Assembly (NCBI GenBank): GCA_031404815.1
Contig: JANNIH010000059.1
Span: forward strand, 35,244-99,243
Direction of reading: 5' to 3'
Length of the DNA stretch: 64,000 nucleotides
From: DASYKS01 sp031404815
GTDB lineage: Bacteria > Acidobacteriota > Thermoanaerobaculia > Multivoradales > UBA5704
Numbering within the stretch: position 1 is the stretch's first letter; each line of letters opens with the position of its first letter. This document shows positions 9,673 to 18,700 of the stretch, piece by piece. Made by a program: the position numbers and the translations under genes. A model generated the notes under the pieces. It did no database searches, was not told the DNA's origin, and saw nothing but the letters and a program-made list of their open reading frames with translations.

Positions 9673-10156
9673 ATAGGATCAATAGCTTACAGTGGTTCTT
9701 GGGATCTGGAAGTGGCCCCCTTGGTCCAATCATGGGCCATTGGTGCGAAGTTGCGCTCGGGTTCCTACATCGCGGGCTCCGTCCGTGGTTTCGGGCCGCT
9801 TTGGGTCGACTTCGTGTGATCTCCCGCGCGAGACAGAGCTTCGAATCGGCAAGGGCTCGCTGGACAGCGACGACAAGTTCGCCCAAGTTCGCCGCCAGTG
9901 TCCGTTGGGTCCGCCTCGACCTTCGCGGATGTGCCCTCTCTTCTCCTGATGCCGGTCTCGAGTCCCGCTGTCAATTGTCACGATTGGCACCCTTCTTGGC
10001 ACTCTTTTCCTAGAAGTGAAAGTAGACGCTGCGGAGGTTCCTGAAGGGAGTGGCTCGGCGAGTAGAGAGACAGCGCGTTGGCCTATGGATCAACTGTCAA
10101 TTTATATTTAGCAATAGATTGTTTGTCCTTCTCGGCATGCACGCGGGGGTGAGCGG
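9673..10156 (+). other. Gene-free leader region between tRNA-Lys and the megasynthase operon
   Basis: About 480 bases in which I find no convincing gene on either strand. Base composition is visibly less GC-rich than the flanks, and 10096-10122 is strongly AT-rich. Two TTGGCAC copies (9984-9990 and 9996-10002) lie 12 bases apart, and CTGTCAATT occurs at 9968-9976 and again at 10094-10102. This is the natural place for the promoter and operators of the PKS/NRPS operon. No terminator hairpin with a T-run is visible after the tRNA. Confidence 0.5.
10078..10108 (+). promoter_or_regulatory. Weak candidate promoter for the PKS/NRPS operon
   Basis: TTGGCC (10078-10083) and TATATT (10103-10108), with a long 19-base spacer, in the only AT-rich patch before the first megasynthase gene. 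The match is modest; the main argument is position and base composition. Confidence 0.25.
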
Positions 10157-13100
10157 ATGGTGGTGGACGATGAGGATTTTGCGCGAGAAAACGCCGAGCT
10201 GGAGGGCATAGCGGTCATCGGCATGGCGGGCCGTTTTCCAGGGGCGGACGACCTGGACGAGCTGTGGCGGAACTTGTGCGGCGGCGTCGAGTCCATCACC
10301 TTCTGGTCCAAGGACGAGCTGGCGGCGGCCGGGGTCGCTCCCGCCCTGCTGGACGATCCGAGGTACGTGCGGGCGGCCGGCGTGCTCAAGGACATCGAGC
10401 GGTTCGACGCCCCTCTCTTCGGCTTCAGCCCGCGCGAGGCCGACCTGTTGGATCCCCAGCACCGGATCTTCCTGGAGACCTGCTGGCAGGCGCTGGAGGT
10501 GGCCGGCTACGAGTCGTCCGCCTACGGCGGGACCATCGGCGTCTTCGGCGGGATGGGGATGAGCAAGTACCTGCTCCACAACCTGCTGCCGAGAAAAGAC
10601 GTGTTGGAGGCGGCCGGCCCGCTGCAGATCCGGATCCTCAACGACAAAGACTTCCTGGCCTCGCTGGCGGCGTTCAAGCTCGATCTTCGGGGGCCGAGCG
10701 TCTCGGTCCAGAGCGCCTGCTCGACCTCCCTGGTCGCCACCTGCCTCGCGTGCCAGAGCCTCGCGACCTACCAATGCGACGTCGCTCTGGCCGGCGGGGT
10801 GGCGGTCTCGGTTCCCCACGTCGAGGGCTACGTCGCCCTCGACAGCGTGACCTCTCCCTCGGGACATTGCCGGGCGTTCGACGCGGGGGCCGACGGCACG
10901 GTGGGCGGCAGCGGCTGCGGCGTGGTGGTCTTGAAGCGCCTCGCCGACGCGCTGGCGGACGGCGACACGATCCACGCGGTGATCAAAGGCTCGGCCACCA
11001 ACAACGACGGCGCGTTGAAGCTCGGCTACACCGCCCCCGGTGTCGAGGGCCAGCTGGAAGTGGTGGCCATGGCCCAGGCGGTGGCCGGGATTCGCGGCGA
11101 CGCCATCACCTATCTCGAAGCGCACGGCACGGGGACGCCGCTCGGCGACCCGGTCGAGGTGGAGGCCCTGACCGAGGTCTTCCGCGCCGGGACCGATCGC
11201 GTGGGGTTCTGCGCCCTGGGCTCGATCAAGACCAACATCGGCCACCTGGATGCCGCCGCGGGAGTGGCCAGCCTGATTAAGACGGTGCTCGCGATCGAGC
11301 ACGGTTTGATCCCGCCGAGCCTGAACTTCCAAGCGCCCAACCCGCGGATCGACTTCGCGTCGGGTCCGTTTTTCGTCAACGACCGGCTTCTTCCTTGGGC
11401 GCCGGAGGGGATGCCGCGGCGCGCCGGGGTCAGCTCCTTTGCGATCGGCGGCGTCAACGCGCACGTGGTGCTCGAAGAGGCCCCCGCCGCGTTGGCGACG
11501 GCCGCCGCTCCGCCTTGGCAGTTGATCCCCATCTCGGCCCGCAGCGAAACGGCGCTGGAGGCGATCGGCACGCGGCTGGCGGAGCATCTGGAGCGGCGGC
11601 CGGAGCTCGACCTCGCCGACGTCGCCTGGACCCTGCAGGTGGGGCGCAAGGTCCTGCGCCACCGCCGTTTCGCGGTCTGCCGCGATCTCGACGATCTGGT
11701 CCGCTGCCTTGCCGGCCACGAGCCGCGCCGGCTGTTGACTGCGAAGGCCGACGAGCGCGACCTTCGCCTCGCCTTCCTCTTTCCCGGCCTGGGCAATCAC
11801 CACCCCGGAATGGGGCGCGACCTCTACGACCGGGAGCCGTTGTTCCGCACGATCGTTGACGAGTGCTGCGCGGAGGTGCGCCCCCTGCTGGGCGTCGATC
11901 TGCACGCTCTCCTCTATCGGGAAGGGCCGGCCAGGCCGAGGTCCGAGGGGGTTGATCTGCGCGCCCTGCTCGGCCGGTCGGCGGACCCGGGCGCGGCGGA
12001 GAACGGCCTGGCGCGCACCCTGTTCTCTCAGCCCGCGACCTTCATCGTCGAGTACGCCCTGGCCCGCCTGCTGGAGAGCTGGGGGCTCGCGCCGCAGGCG
12101 CTGGTCGGTTTCAGCCTGGGCGAATACGTCGCGGCCTGCCTCGCCGGGGTGTTCTCGCTCGGCGACGCGCTGCGGGTGGTGGTGCGGCGGGCGCAGCTGG
12201 TCGAGGAGCTGGCGGAAGGCGGGATGCTCGCCGCGCCGATCTCGGAACAGGAGGCGGGCGCGCTCGTCGCCGAAATCCCGGGTCTCGCGGTGGCGGCGAT
12301 CGTCGGTCCCGAACTGTGCGTCCTTGCCGGCACCCATCCGGCGGTGGCGCTGGCCGAGGAGCGGATCGCCGCGACGGGTAAGGTCTGCCGCCGCCTGCAG
12401 ACCGTGCACGCCTTCCACTCGCCGATGATGGACGCCGCGTCCGAACGGATGGCCGAGGTGTTCCGGGGTGTCGAGCTGCAGGCGCCGACGATCCCCTTCC
12501 TTTCGAACGTCACGGGGACCTGGATCACCCCAACGGAAGCCACCGACCTGAAGTATTGGGGGGAGCACCTGCGGCGTACCGTCCGCTTCGGCGACGCGTT
12601 GCGGGAGCTGTGGTCGGAGCCCGGGCGCGCCCTGCTCGAGGTCGGCCCCGGCGCTTCGCTCAGCGCCTGGGCTTTGCAGCATCCGGCCGCGCCGGCCGAC
12701 GCGGTCGTGCTGCCCACTCTGCGTCACTCGCTCGACGGCCAGGACGACCGGGCGTTCCTGTTGAACGCCGTCGGGCGCCTTTGGCTCGCGGGCCGGCGGA
12801 TCGATTGGCCGGCGCAGCAGGGCGGCCGGCGGCGGCGGGTGCCGTTGCCGACCTATCCGTTCGAGCGCCAGCGCCACTGGATCGAAGCTGGGGCGGTGGA
12901 TTCGGCGGTCGTCGCAGCGCCGGCGGCGGGAATCGAGGCCGAGCCGGCGAAGCGGGCCGATCCGGCGGACTGGTTCTTCGTGCCGGCCTGGAAACAGGCG
13001 CCGTCGCTGCCTTTCGAGCCCGCCGCGCTCGCCGGCCGCAGCTGGTTGATCTTCGCCGATTCCGGGGGCGTCGCCGAGCGCCTGGTCGAGCGCCTTAAGC

Positions 13101-15757
13101 GCGAAGGGGCGCAAGCGGTGGTCGCCGCGCCTGAAGACCTGCGCGACGAGGCGGGGCACGACCGGTTGTTCGCGGGGTTGGCGGCGCGAGGTGCTCGGCT
13201 CGACGTCCTGGTCGACCTGCGGCCGATCGACGGCGCTCCCGACCGTCCGTTCTTCGATCTCCTGGAGCTGGCGCAGAGCCTGGCCCGGCTCGGGCTCAAA
13301 ACGCCCCTCGACTTGCGGGTCGTCACCACCGGGGTGCAGCGCATCACCGGGGCCGAATCGTTGGAGCCGCGGCGCGCCACCGTCTTGGGTCCCTGCCTGG
13401 TGATTCCCCTGGAGCATCCGCAGATCTCCTGCCGGGCGATCGACCTGGACCTCGCGGGAGCCGAGCCGGAGCAGGTCGCCGAGCGGCTGCTCGCCGAGTG
13501 CCTCGACGCCGGGGCGGATCGGGTGGCGGCCTACCGCGGCGGCCGGCGCTGGCTGCGGGCCTACGATCCGCTGCCGCTTGCCGCCGCGGCGCCGAGCCGC
13601 CTGGCCGAGGGAGGAACCTACCTGATCACCGGCGGATTGGGCGGCGTCGGTCTGGCGGTTGCCGAGCGCCTCGCCGCCGACTTCCGGGCGAACCTGGTCC
13701 TGGTGACCCGTTCGCCGATGCCGCCGCGCGAAGAGTGGGAGGGCGGCCGCGCCGCGGCGGCTGGCGACAAGCGCGCCAAGATCGATCGGCTTTTACACCT
13801 GGAGGCGCTGGGTTCGGAGGTCCTGGTGCTCGCCGCGGACGTGACCGACGAGGCCCGGATGCGCGAGGTCGCGGCGGCCGCGCGGCAGCGGTTCGGCCGC
13901 ATCGACGGCGTGGTGCATGCCGCGGGAGTGCCGCCCGGCGGGCTGATCCAGACCAAGAGCGCGTCCCAGGCGGCGGCGGTGCTCGCGCCCAAAGTCGAAG
14001 GGACCGCGGTGCTCGACCGGGTGCTCGGCGACGAGCCGGATTTTCTGCTGCTCTGCTCTTCGCTCACCGCCACCGGCGGCGCGTTCGGTCTGGTCGACCA
14101 TTGCGCGGCGAACTGCTTTCTGGATGCCTTCGCGCAGCAGCGGGCCGGCCGGCGCACGCGGGTCCTGTCGGTCGATTGGGACACCTGGCTCGAAGTGGGG
14201 CAGGCCGCGGAGGCCGCGCGTAAAAGGGGCTTCGGCGGCCCGAGCAGCGGAGACCACGCGGACGAGCCGGAGCCGGGTTCCCCGTTCGGCCATCCGCTCC
14301 TCGGCTTCCGGCGCGAAGAGGGCGCGCGGCGGGAGGTCTACTCCTCCGATCTCGCCGCCGCGACGCACTGGATCGTCGACGAGCATCGCCTGGGTGATGA
14401 GGGGTTGGTGCCCGGTACGGCGTATCTGGAGATGATCCGCGCGGCGTTCGCGGAGCGGGGCGACGGCGAGACGGTGATCCGCCGGCTGGTGTTCTCCCGG
14501 CCGTTGCTGGTGCCGGCGGGTGGATCGCAGCGGATGCGGGCGGTCGTCGACGAATCGGCCGGCGGCTGGGAGATCGCTTTCGAGAGCCGGCGTCCCGGCG
14601 CGGCGGACGGCTGGCAGCGGCATGCGCAGGCGAGGGTCGAGCGCGACGAGGCGACGCCCGCGCCGACGCGCAACCTGGAGGCTCTGATGAGCCGCTGCCC
14701 CCAGGTCCTCACCCCGCCGGCGGAAACCGGCACCGAGGACCGCGGCCTCCACTTCGGGCCGCGCTGGCGCGGGCTGCTCAAGGAGCTGCGCCTGGGCGAT
14801 CGGGAGGGGGTCGGGATCCTCGAGCTGGACCCCGCTTACGAATCCGATCTGGCCTCCTTGGCGCTCCACCCGGCGCTGTTGGACGCGGCGACCGGATTCG
14901 TCCAGGCCCTGGGCGACGGCTCGCTCTATTTCCCGCTCGGATATGAGGAGGTCCGCCTCCGCGGCGCGCTGCCCGGGCGGATCTTCAGCCATTTCACGGT
15001 GCGGCCGGGGGAGAGTTTCACCGGCGAGACGATCGCCTGCGACCTGTCGCTGCTCGACGAATCGGGCGTCGAGCGGGTCGCCATCCGCGGCTATACGTTG
15101 CGGCGGTTCGACCCTCGGGCGCTGGCGGAGCGGGTCGCCGCGGCGGAATCGCCGGGGGGAGGAGGTGGCCGCGGGCTTGCCGGGGTCTACGACGTGGGCC
15201 TCCTGCCCGCCGAAGGGGCCGAGGCGTTCTCGCGGCTCCTCGCGCGCTCTTCGAGCGAACCGCAGGTGCTGGTCTCCGTCCGCGACTTCGCGGTACTGCT
15301 GAAGAACGCTTCGGCCCTGACGCGCGAGAGCATCGTTTCGGCCCACCAGGCGCTCCATGCGGGCACCAAGATTCAAGCGAGGCCGGATCTCCACGTGCCC
15401 TACGCCGAGCCGCGAAGCGAGGTCGAGATCGGTCTGGCGGCGCTGGTCGGCGAGGTCCTGCGCGTCGAGCCGGTCGGGCTCTTCGACAGCTTTTTCGACC
15501 TGGGCGGCGATTCGCTCCTGGCCGCCCGCCTGATCGGGCTCGTGGACGAGCGCTTCGGCGCCCAGCTTTCGCTCCGCGCGATCTTCGAGTCGCCGTCGGT
15601 CGCCGAGCTGGGGCTCCGGATCGTCCAATCGCAGGCTTCGCGCGTAGATCCCGAAGAGCTCGCGAGCGCCATCGCCGAAATCCAGGATCTTTCTCCCGCA
15701 GAGCTCCGGGAGCTGCTCGAAGCGGAGCGGCAGTTACAGCTGGAGGCCGAGGCGTGA
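10157..15757 (+). CDS. Type I polyketide synthase module, KS-AT-KR-DH-carrier (gene A)
   Basis: 1866 residues; extends an acyl chain by one malonyl unit. KS about 15-440 with active Cys188 in VQSACSTSL, plus HGTGTPLGDP and NIGHLDAAAG His motifs. AT about 535-855 with GFSLGEYVAA and HAFHSPMM; HAFH indicates malonyl-CoA. KR about 1150-1320 with NADPH motif GGLGGVG, catalytic Lys (APKVEGT) and Ser, but the catalytic Tyr position reads His (VDHCAAN), so reduction may be lost. DH about 1375-1650 with His in DEHRLG...PG and Asp in HPALLDAA. Carrier near 1781 (LGGDSLLAARL), then a C-terminal helical tail likely for docking. KR before DH is not the usual order. There is no loading domain before the KS. 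The GTGA overlap with gene B shows coupling. What acyl group the KS receives is unknown. Confidence 0.93.
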   Translation: MVVDDEDFARENAELEGIAVIGMAGRFPGADDLDELWRNLCGGVESITFWSKDELAAAGVAPALLDDPRYVRAAGVLKDIERFDAPLFGFSPREADLLDPQHRIFLETCWQALEVAGYESSAYGGTIGVFGGMGMSKYLLHNLLPRKDVLEAAGPLQIRILNDKDFLASLAAFKLDLRGPSVSVQSACSTSLVATCLACQSLATYQCDVALAGGVAVSVPHVEGYVALDSVTSPSGHCRAFDAGADGTVGGSGCGVVVLKRLADALADGDTIHAVIKGSATNNDGALKLGYTAPGVEGQLEVVAMAQAVAGIRGDAITYLEAHGTGTPLGDPVEVEALTEVFRAGTDRVGFCALGSIKTNIGHLDAAAGVASLIKTVLAIEHGLIPPSLNFQAPNPRIDFASGPFFVNDRLLPWAPEGMPRRAGVSSFAIGGVNAHVVLEEAPAALATAAAPPWQLIPISARSETALEAIGTRLAEHLERRPELDLADVAWTLQVGRKVLRHRRFAVCRDLDDLVRCLAGHEPRRLLTAKADERDLRLAFLFPGLGNHHPGMGRDLYDREPLFRTIVDECCAEVRPLLGVDLHALLYREGPARPRSEGVDLRALLGRSADPGAAENGLARTLFSQPATFIVEYALARLLESWGLAPQALVGFSLGEYVAACLAGVFSLGDALRVVVRRAQLVEELAEGGMLAAPISEQEAGALVAEIPGLAVAAIVGPELCVLAGTHPAVALAEERIAATGKVCRRLQTVHAFHSPMMDAASERMAEVFRGVELQAPTIPFLSNVTGTWITPTEATDLKYWGEHLRRTVRFGDALRELWSEPGRALLEVGPGASLSAWALQHPAAPADAVVLPTLRHSLDGQDDRAFLLNAVGRLWLAGRRIDWPAQQGGRRRRVPLPTYPFERQRHWIEAGAVDSAVVAAPAAGIEAEPAKRADPADWFFVPAWKQAPSLPFEPAALAGRSWLIFADSGGVAERLVERLKREGAQAVVAAPEDLRDEAGHDRLFAGLAARGARLDVLVDLRPIDGAPDRPFFDLLELAQSLARLGLKTPLDLRVVTTGVQRITGAESLEPRRATVLGPCLVIPLEHPQISCRAIDLDLAGAEPEQVAERLLAECLDAGADRVAAYRGGRRWLRAYDPLPLAAAAPSRLAEGGTYLITGGLGGVGLAVAERLAADFRANLVLVTRSPMPPREEWEGGRAAAAGDKRAKIDRLLHLEALGSEVLVLAADVTDEARMREVAAAARQRFGRIDGVVHAAGVPPGGLIQTKSASQAAAVLAPKVEGTAVLDRVLGDEPDFLLLCSSLTATGGAFGLVDHCAANCFLDAFAQQRAGRRTRVLSVDWDTWLEVGQAAEAARKRGFGGPSSGDHADEPEPGSPFGHPLLGFRREEGARREVYSSDLAAATHWIVDEHRLGDEGLVPGTAYLEMIRAAFAERGDGETVIRRLVFSRPLLVPAGGSQRMRAVVDESAGGWEIAFESRRPGAADGWQRHAQARVERDEATPAPTRNLEALMSRCPQVLTPPAETGTEDRGLHFGPRWRGLLKELRLGDREGVGILELDPAYESDLASLALHPALLDAATGFVQALGDGSLYFPLGYEEVRLRGALPGRIFSHFTVRPGESFTGETIACDLSLLDESGVERVAIRGYTLRRFDPRALAERVAAAESPGGGGGRGLAGVYDVGLLPAEGAEAFSRLLARSSSEPQVLVSVRDFAVLLKNASALTRESIVSAHQALHAGTKIQARPDLHVPYAEPRSEVEIGLAALVGEVLRVEPVGLFDSFFDLGGDSLLAARLIGLVDERFGAQLSLRAIFESPSVAELGLRIVQSQASRVDPEELASAIAEIQDLSPAELRELLEAERQLQLEAEA

Positions 15758-18700
15758 GCGAGGTTCTGAGCACGATCGAGCAGCTTTCCCCCGACCAGCT
15801 CGCGCTGCTCCAGGCCCGCCTGCGGAGGCTCAAGCGCAAGGAGGGGGATCAAGCTCCGGGCCGCATCCTGCGCCGGGAACCCGAGGCCGGCCCGGCGCCG
15901 CTGTCGTTTCAACAGGAGCAGCTCTGGTTCCTCGACCAGCTCGATCCCGGCAGCCCCGCCTACAACCAGCCGGTGGGGATCCGCTTCGACGGCGAGCTCG
16001 ACACCGAGGCGCTCGCCCGGGCGCTCGCCGCGATCGTCGTGCGCCACGATTCGCTCCGGACCACGTTCTCGGTCGACGAGAGCCGGCCGCGGCAGACGGT
16101 TTCGCCCGCCGGGGATTTTTCGCTCGAACGGATCGACCTCGCGCATCTGCCGGAGCCGGAGCGGGAGGCCGCGCTGCGGCGGATGCTCCGCGAGCAGGCC
16201 CGCAAGCCGTTGGACCTCGCCCGCGGCCCGATGATCCGCACCGTCCTGTTCCGCCTCGCTCCGAACCGCCACGTCCTGGAGATGATCCTGCACCACATCG
16301 TCTCGGACGGCTGGTCGATCGGGCTGCTGATCCACGAGCTGGCGACGCTTTACCGGGCGTTCGTCGAGCGCCGGCCTTCGCTCTTGGCCGAGCTGGCGAT
16401 CCGGTACTCCGACTACGCGGTTTGGCAGCGGGAAACGTTGACCGATGCCGTGGTCGAGCAGGGCATCGCCTGGTGGCGCCGGCAGCTCGACGGCGCGCCG
16501 GAGATCCTGGAGCTTCCCACCGATCGCCCGCGGCCCGCGGCGCAGACCGACCGCGGCAGCCTGCGGCTTTTGACCTATCCGAGGACGCTGTCGGAATCGG
16601 TGCGCGCCGCGGCCGAGCGTTTCGGCACCACGCTGTTCGTCGTCCAGCTCGCAGCGTTTCAGGCGCTGGTCCTGCGCTACACCGGCCGCGTGGACGTGGT
16701 GCTCGGCACCGACGTGGCGAACCGGACCCGCCCCGAGATCGAGCCGTTGATCGGTTTCTTCGGCAGCCAGGTCGTGCTGCGTACCGGCTTGCACGGCAAT
16801 CCGACCTTCGGCGAGCTGATCGGCAGGTCGCGCCGCACGGTTCTCGACGCCTTCGCCCACCAGGACGTGCCGTTCCTCTCCCTGGTCGAAGCGCTGCGGC
16901 CCGAGCGCGACCTCGGGCGGACGCCGTTGTTCCAGGTCATGCTGTCGTTTCAAAAGGCGCCGGAGCCGGTCGAGCTGCCGAACCTCGCGCTCAGCCAGGT
17001 GCCGGTCGAAACCGGCACCTCGAAGTTCGAGCTGGTGCTGGTGCCGGTCGAGATGGGCCGCGACCTCGCCGGCTGGGCCGAGTTCAACACCGACCTGTTC
17101 GACCCGGCGACGATCGATCGCCTGCTCGGCCACTACGAGCGACTGCTCGCCGGAGGCGCCGCCAATCCGGGCCTGCGCCTGGCCGATCTGCCGCTGCTCG
17201 GGCCCGCCGAGACCCATCAGCTCCTCAGTGAGTGGAACGACAGCGGCCTCGCCGTCCCCGGGCATGACTTCACCCGGTTGTTCCGGGCGCAGGTGGAATG
17301 GGAGCCGAACGCGATCGCGGCGAGCTGCGAAGGCGACTCCCTTTCCTACGCCGACCTCGAACGAAGCTCGGCGCGGCTCGCGGCCCGCCTGGTCGCCGCC
17401 GGCCTGCGGCGCGGCGATCTGGTGGCGTTGCTAGCCGAGCGCGGGCTCGCGCTCCTGACCTCGATCCTCGCGGTCTTCCGGGCCGGTGCGGCCTACGTGC
17501 CGCTCGATCCGGCGTACCCCGCCGGGCGCATCGCCCAAGTACTCGATCGGTGCGGCGCCACCCTCGCCCTGGTCGGCGCGGGTCTCGAAGTACGGTTCGA
17601 CGGCGCCCTCGCCACGCTCGATGCGTCCCGGCGGCCGGCGCGGTTGAGCCTCGAAGCCGAGCTGGCGGCGGCCGAGGCCGCCGAGGCGCTCCCCGCGATC
17701 GCGATCGATCCCGAGGGCCTGGCGTACGCGATCTTCACCTCCGGCTCGACCGGCACTCCCAAGGGGGCGATGGTCCACCACGGCGGGATGTGCAACCACC
17801 TGTGGGCCAAGGTCCACGACCTCGGCCTCGGCGCGGACGACGTGGTCGCCCAGACGGCTTCGCAGTGCTTCGACATCTCGGTCTGGCAGTTTCTCGCGGC
17901 GCTCCTGGTCGGCGGCCGGGTGTTGATCCTCCCGGACGGGGTCACCCACGATCCGGCGCGCTTCCTCGACCGCGCCGAATCCGAGCGGATCACGGTGATC
18001 GAGACGGTGCCCTCGCTGTTGCGGATGCTGCTGGAAGAGGCCGAACGGCGGGGGACCGCGGGGCGCCCGGCGCTCGCCCGCCTGCGCTGGCTGATCCCCA
18101 CCGGGGAGGCGCTGCCCGCCGACCTGTGCCGCCGCTGGCTCGGCCTCTATCCCGCGATCCCGATGCTCAACGCCTACGGCCCCACCGAGTGCTCGGACGA
18201 CGTCACCCACCAGCCGATCCGCCACGCTCCGGGCGCCGAATCGGCGAGCGTGCCGATCGGCCGGCCGGTGGCGAACCTGCGGCTGTACGCGCTCGATCGG
18301 GAATACGAGCCGGTTCCCGCGGGAGTCCCGGGCGAACTGTTCGTGGGCGGCGTCGGGGTCGGCCGCGGCTACTGCTTCGATGCCGAGCGGACGGCCGAGG
18401 CGTTCGTTCCCGACCCGTTCGCGGAGCGGGCCGGAGCGCGGCTTTACCGCACCGGAGACCTGGGGTGCCGGCGGCCGGACGGCGCGATCGACTTCTTGGG
18501 CCGGGTCGACCAACAGGTCAAGGTGCGCGGCTTCCGCGTCGAGCCGGGCGAGATCGAAGCCGTATTGCGCGCCCATCCGGCGGTGGCCGAGGCGGCGGTG
18601 GTGGCCTGGGAGGAGCCGCCGGGCTCGACCCGGCTGGTGGCGTACGTGGTCGAAGACGCGGCGGGCGCGGCGGCGGGAGGGGAGCTCGAAGAGGGCAAGC

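Noticed and set aside
9984..10000. Sigma54 promoter TTGGCAC-N5-TTGG
   Set aside because: The -12 element needs GC after TTG; here it reads GG, so the invariant position fails. It was kept only as a direct repeat.
10097..13417. Very long minus-strand open frame opposite gene A; similar ones opposite genes B, C, G and I (17431-21690, 23210-26656, 43413-47111, 55437-59465)
   Set aside because: Typical antisense frames of GC-rich genes (Arg/Gln/Asp/Gly-rich, no domains), exactly covering strong plus-strand synthase domains.
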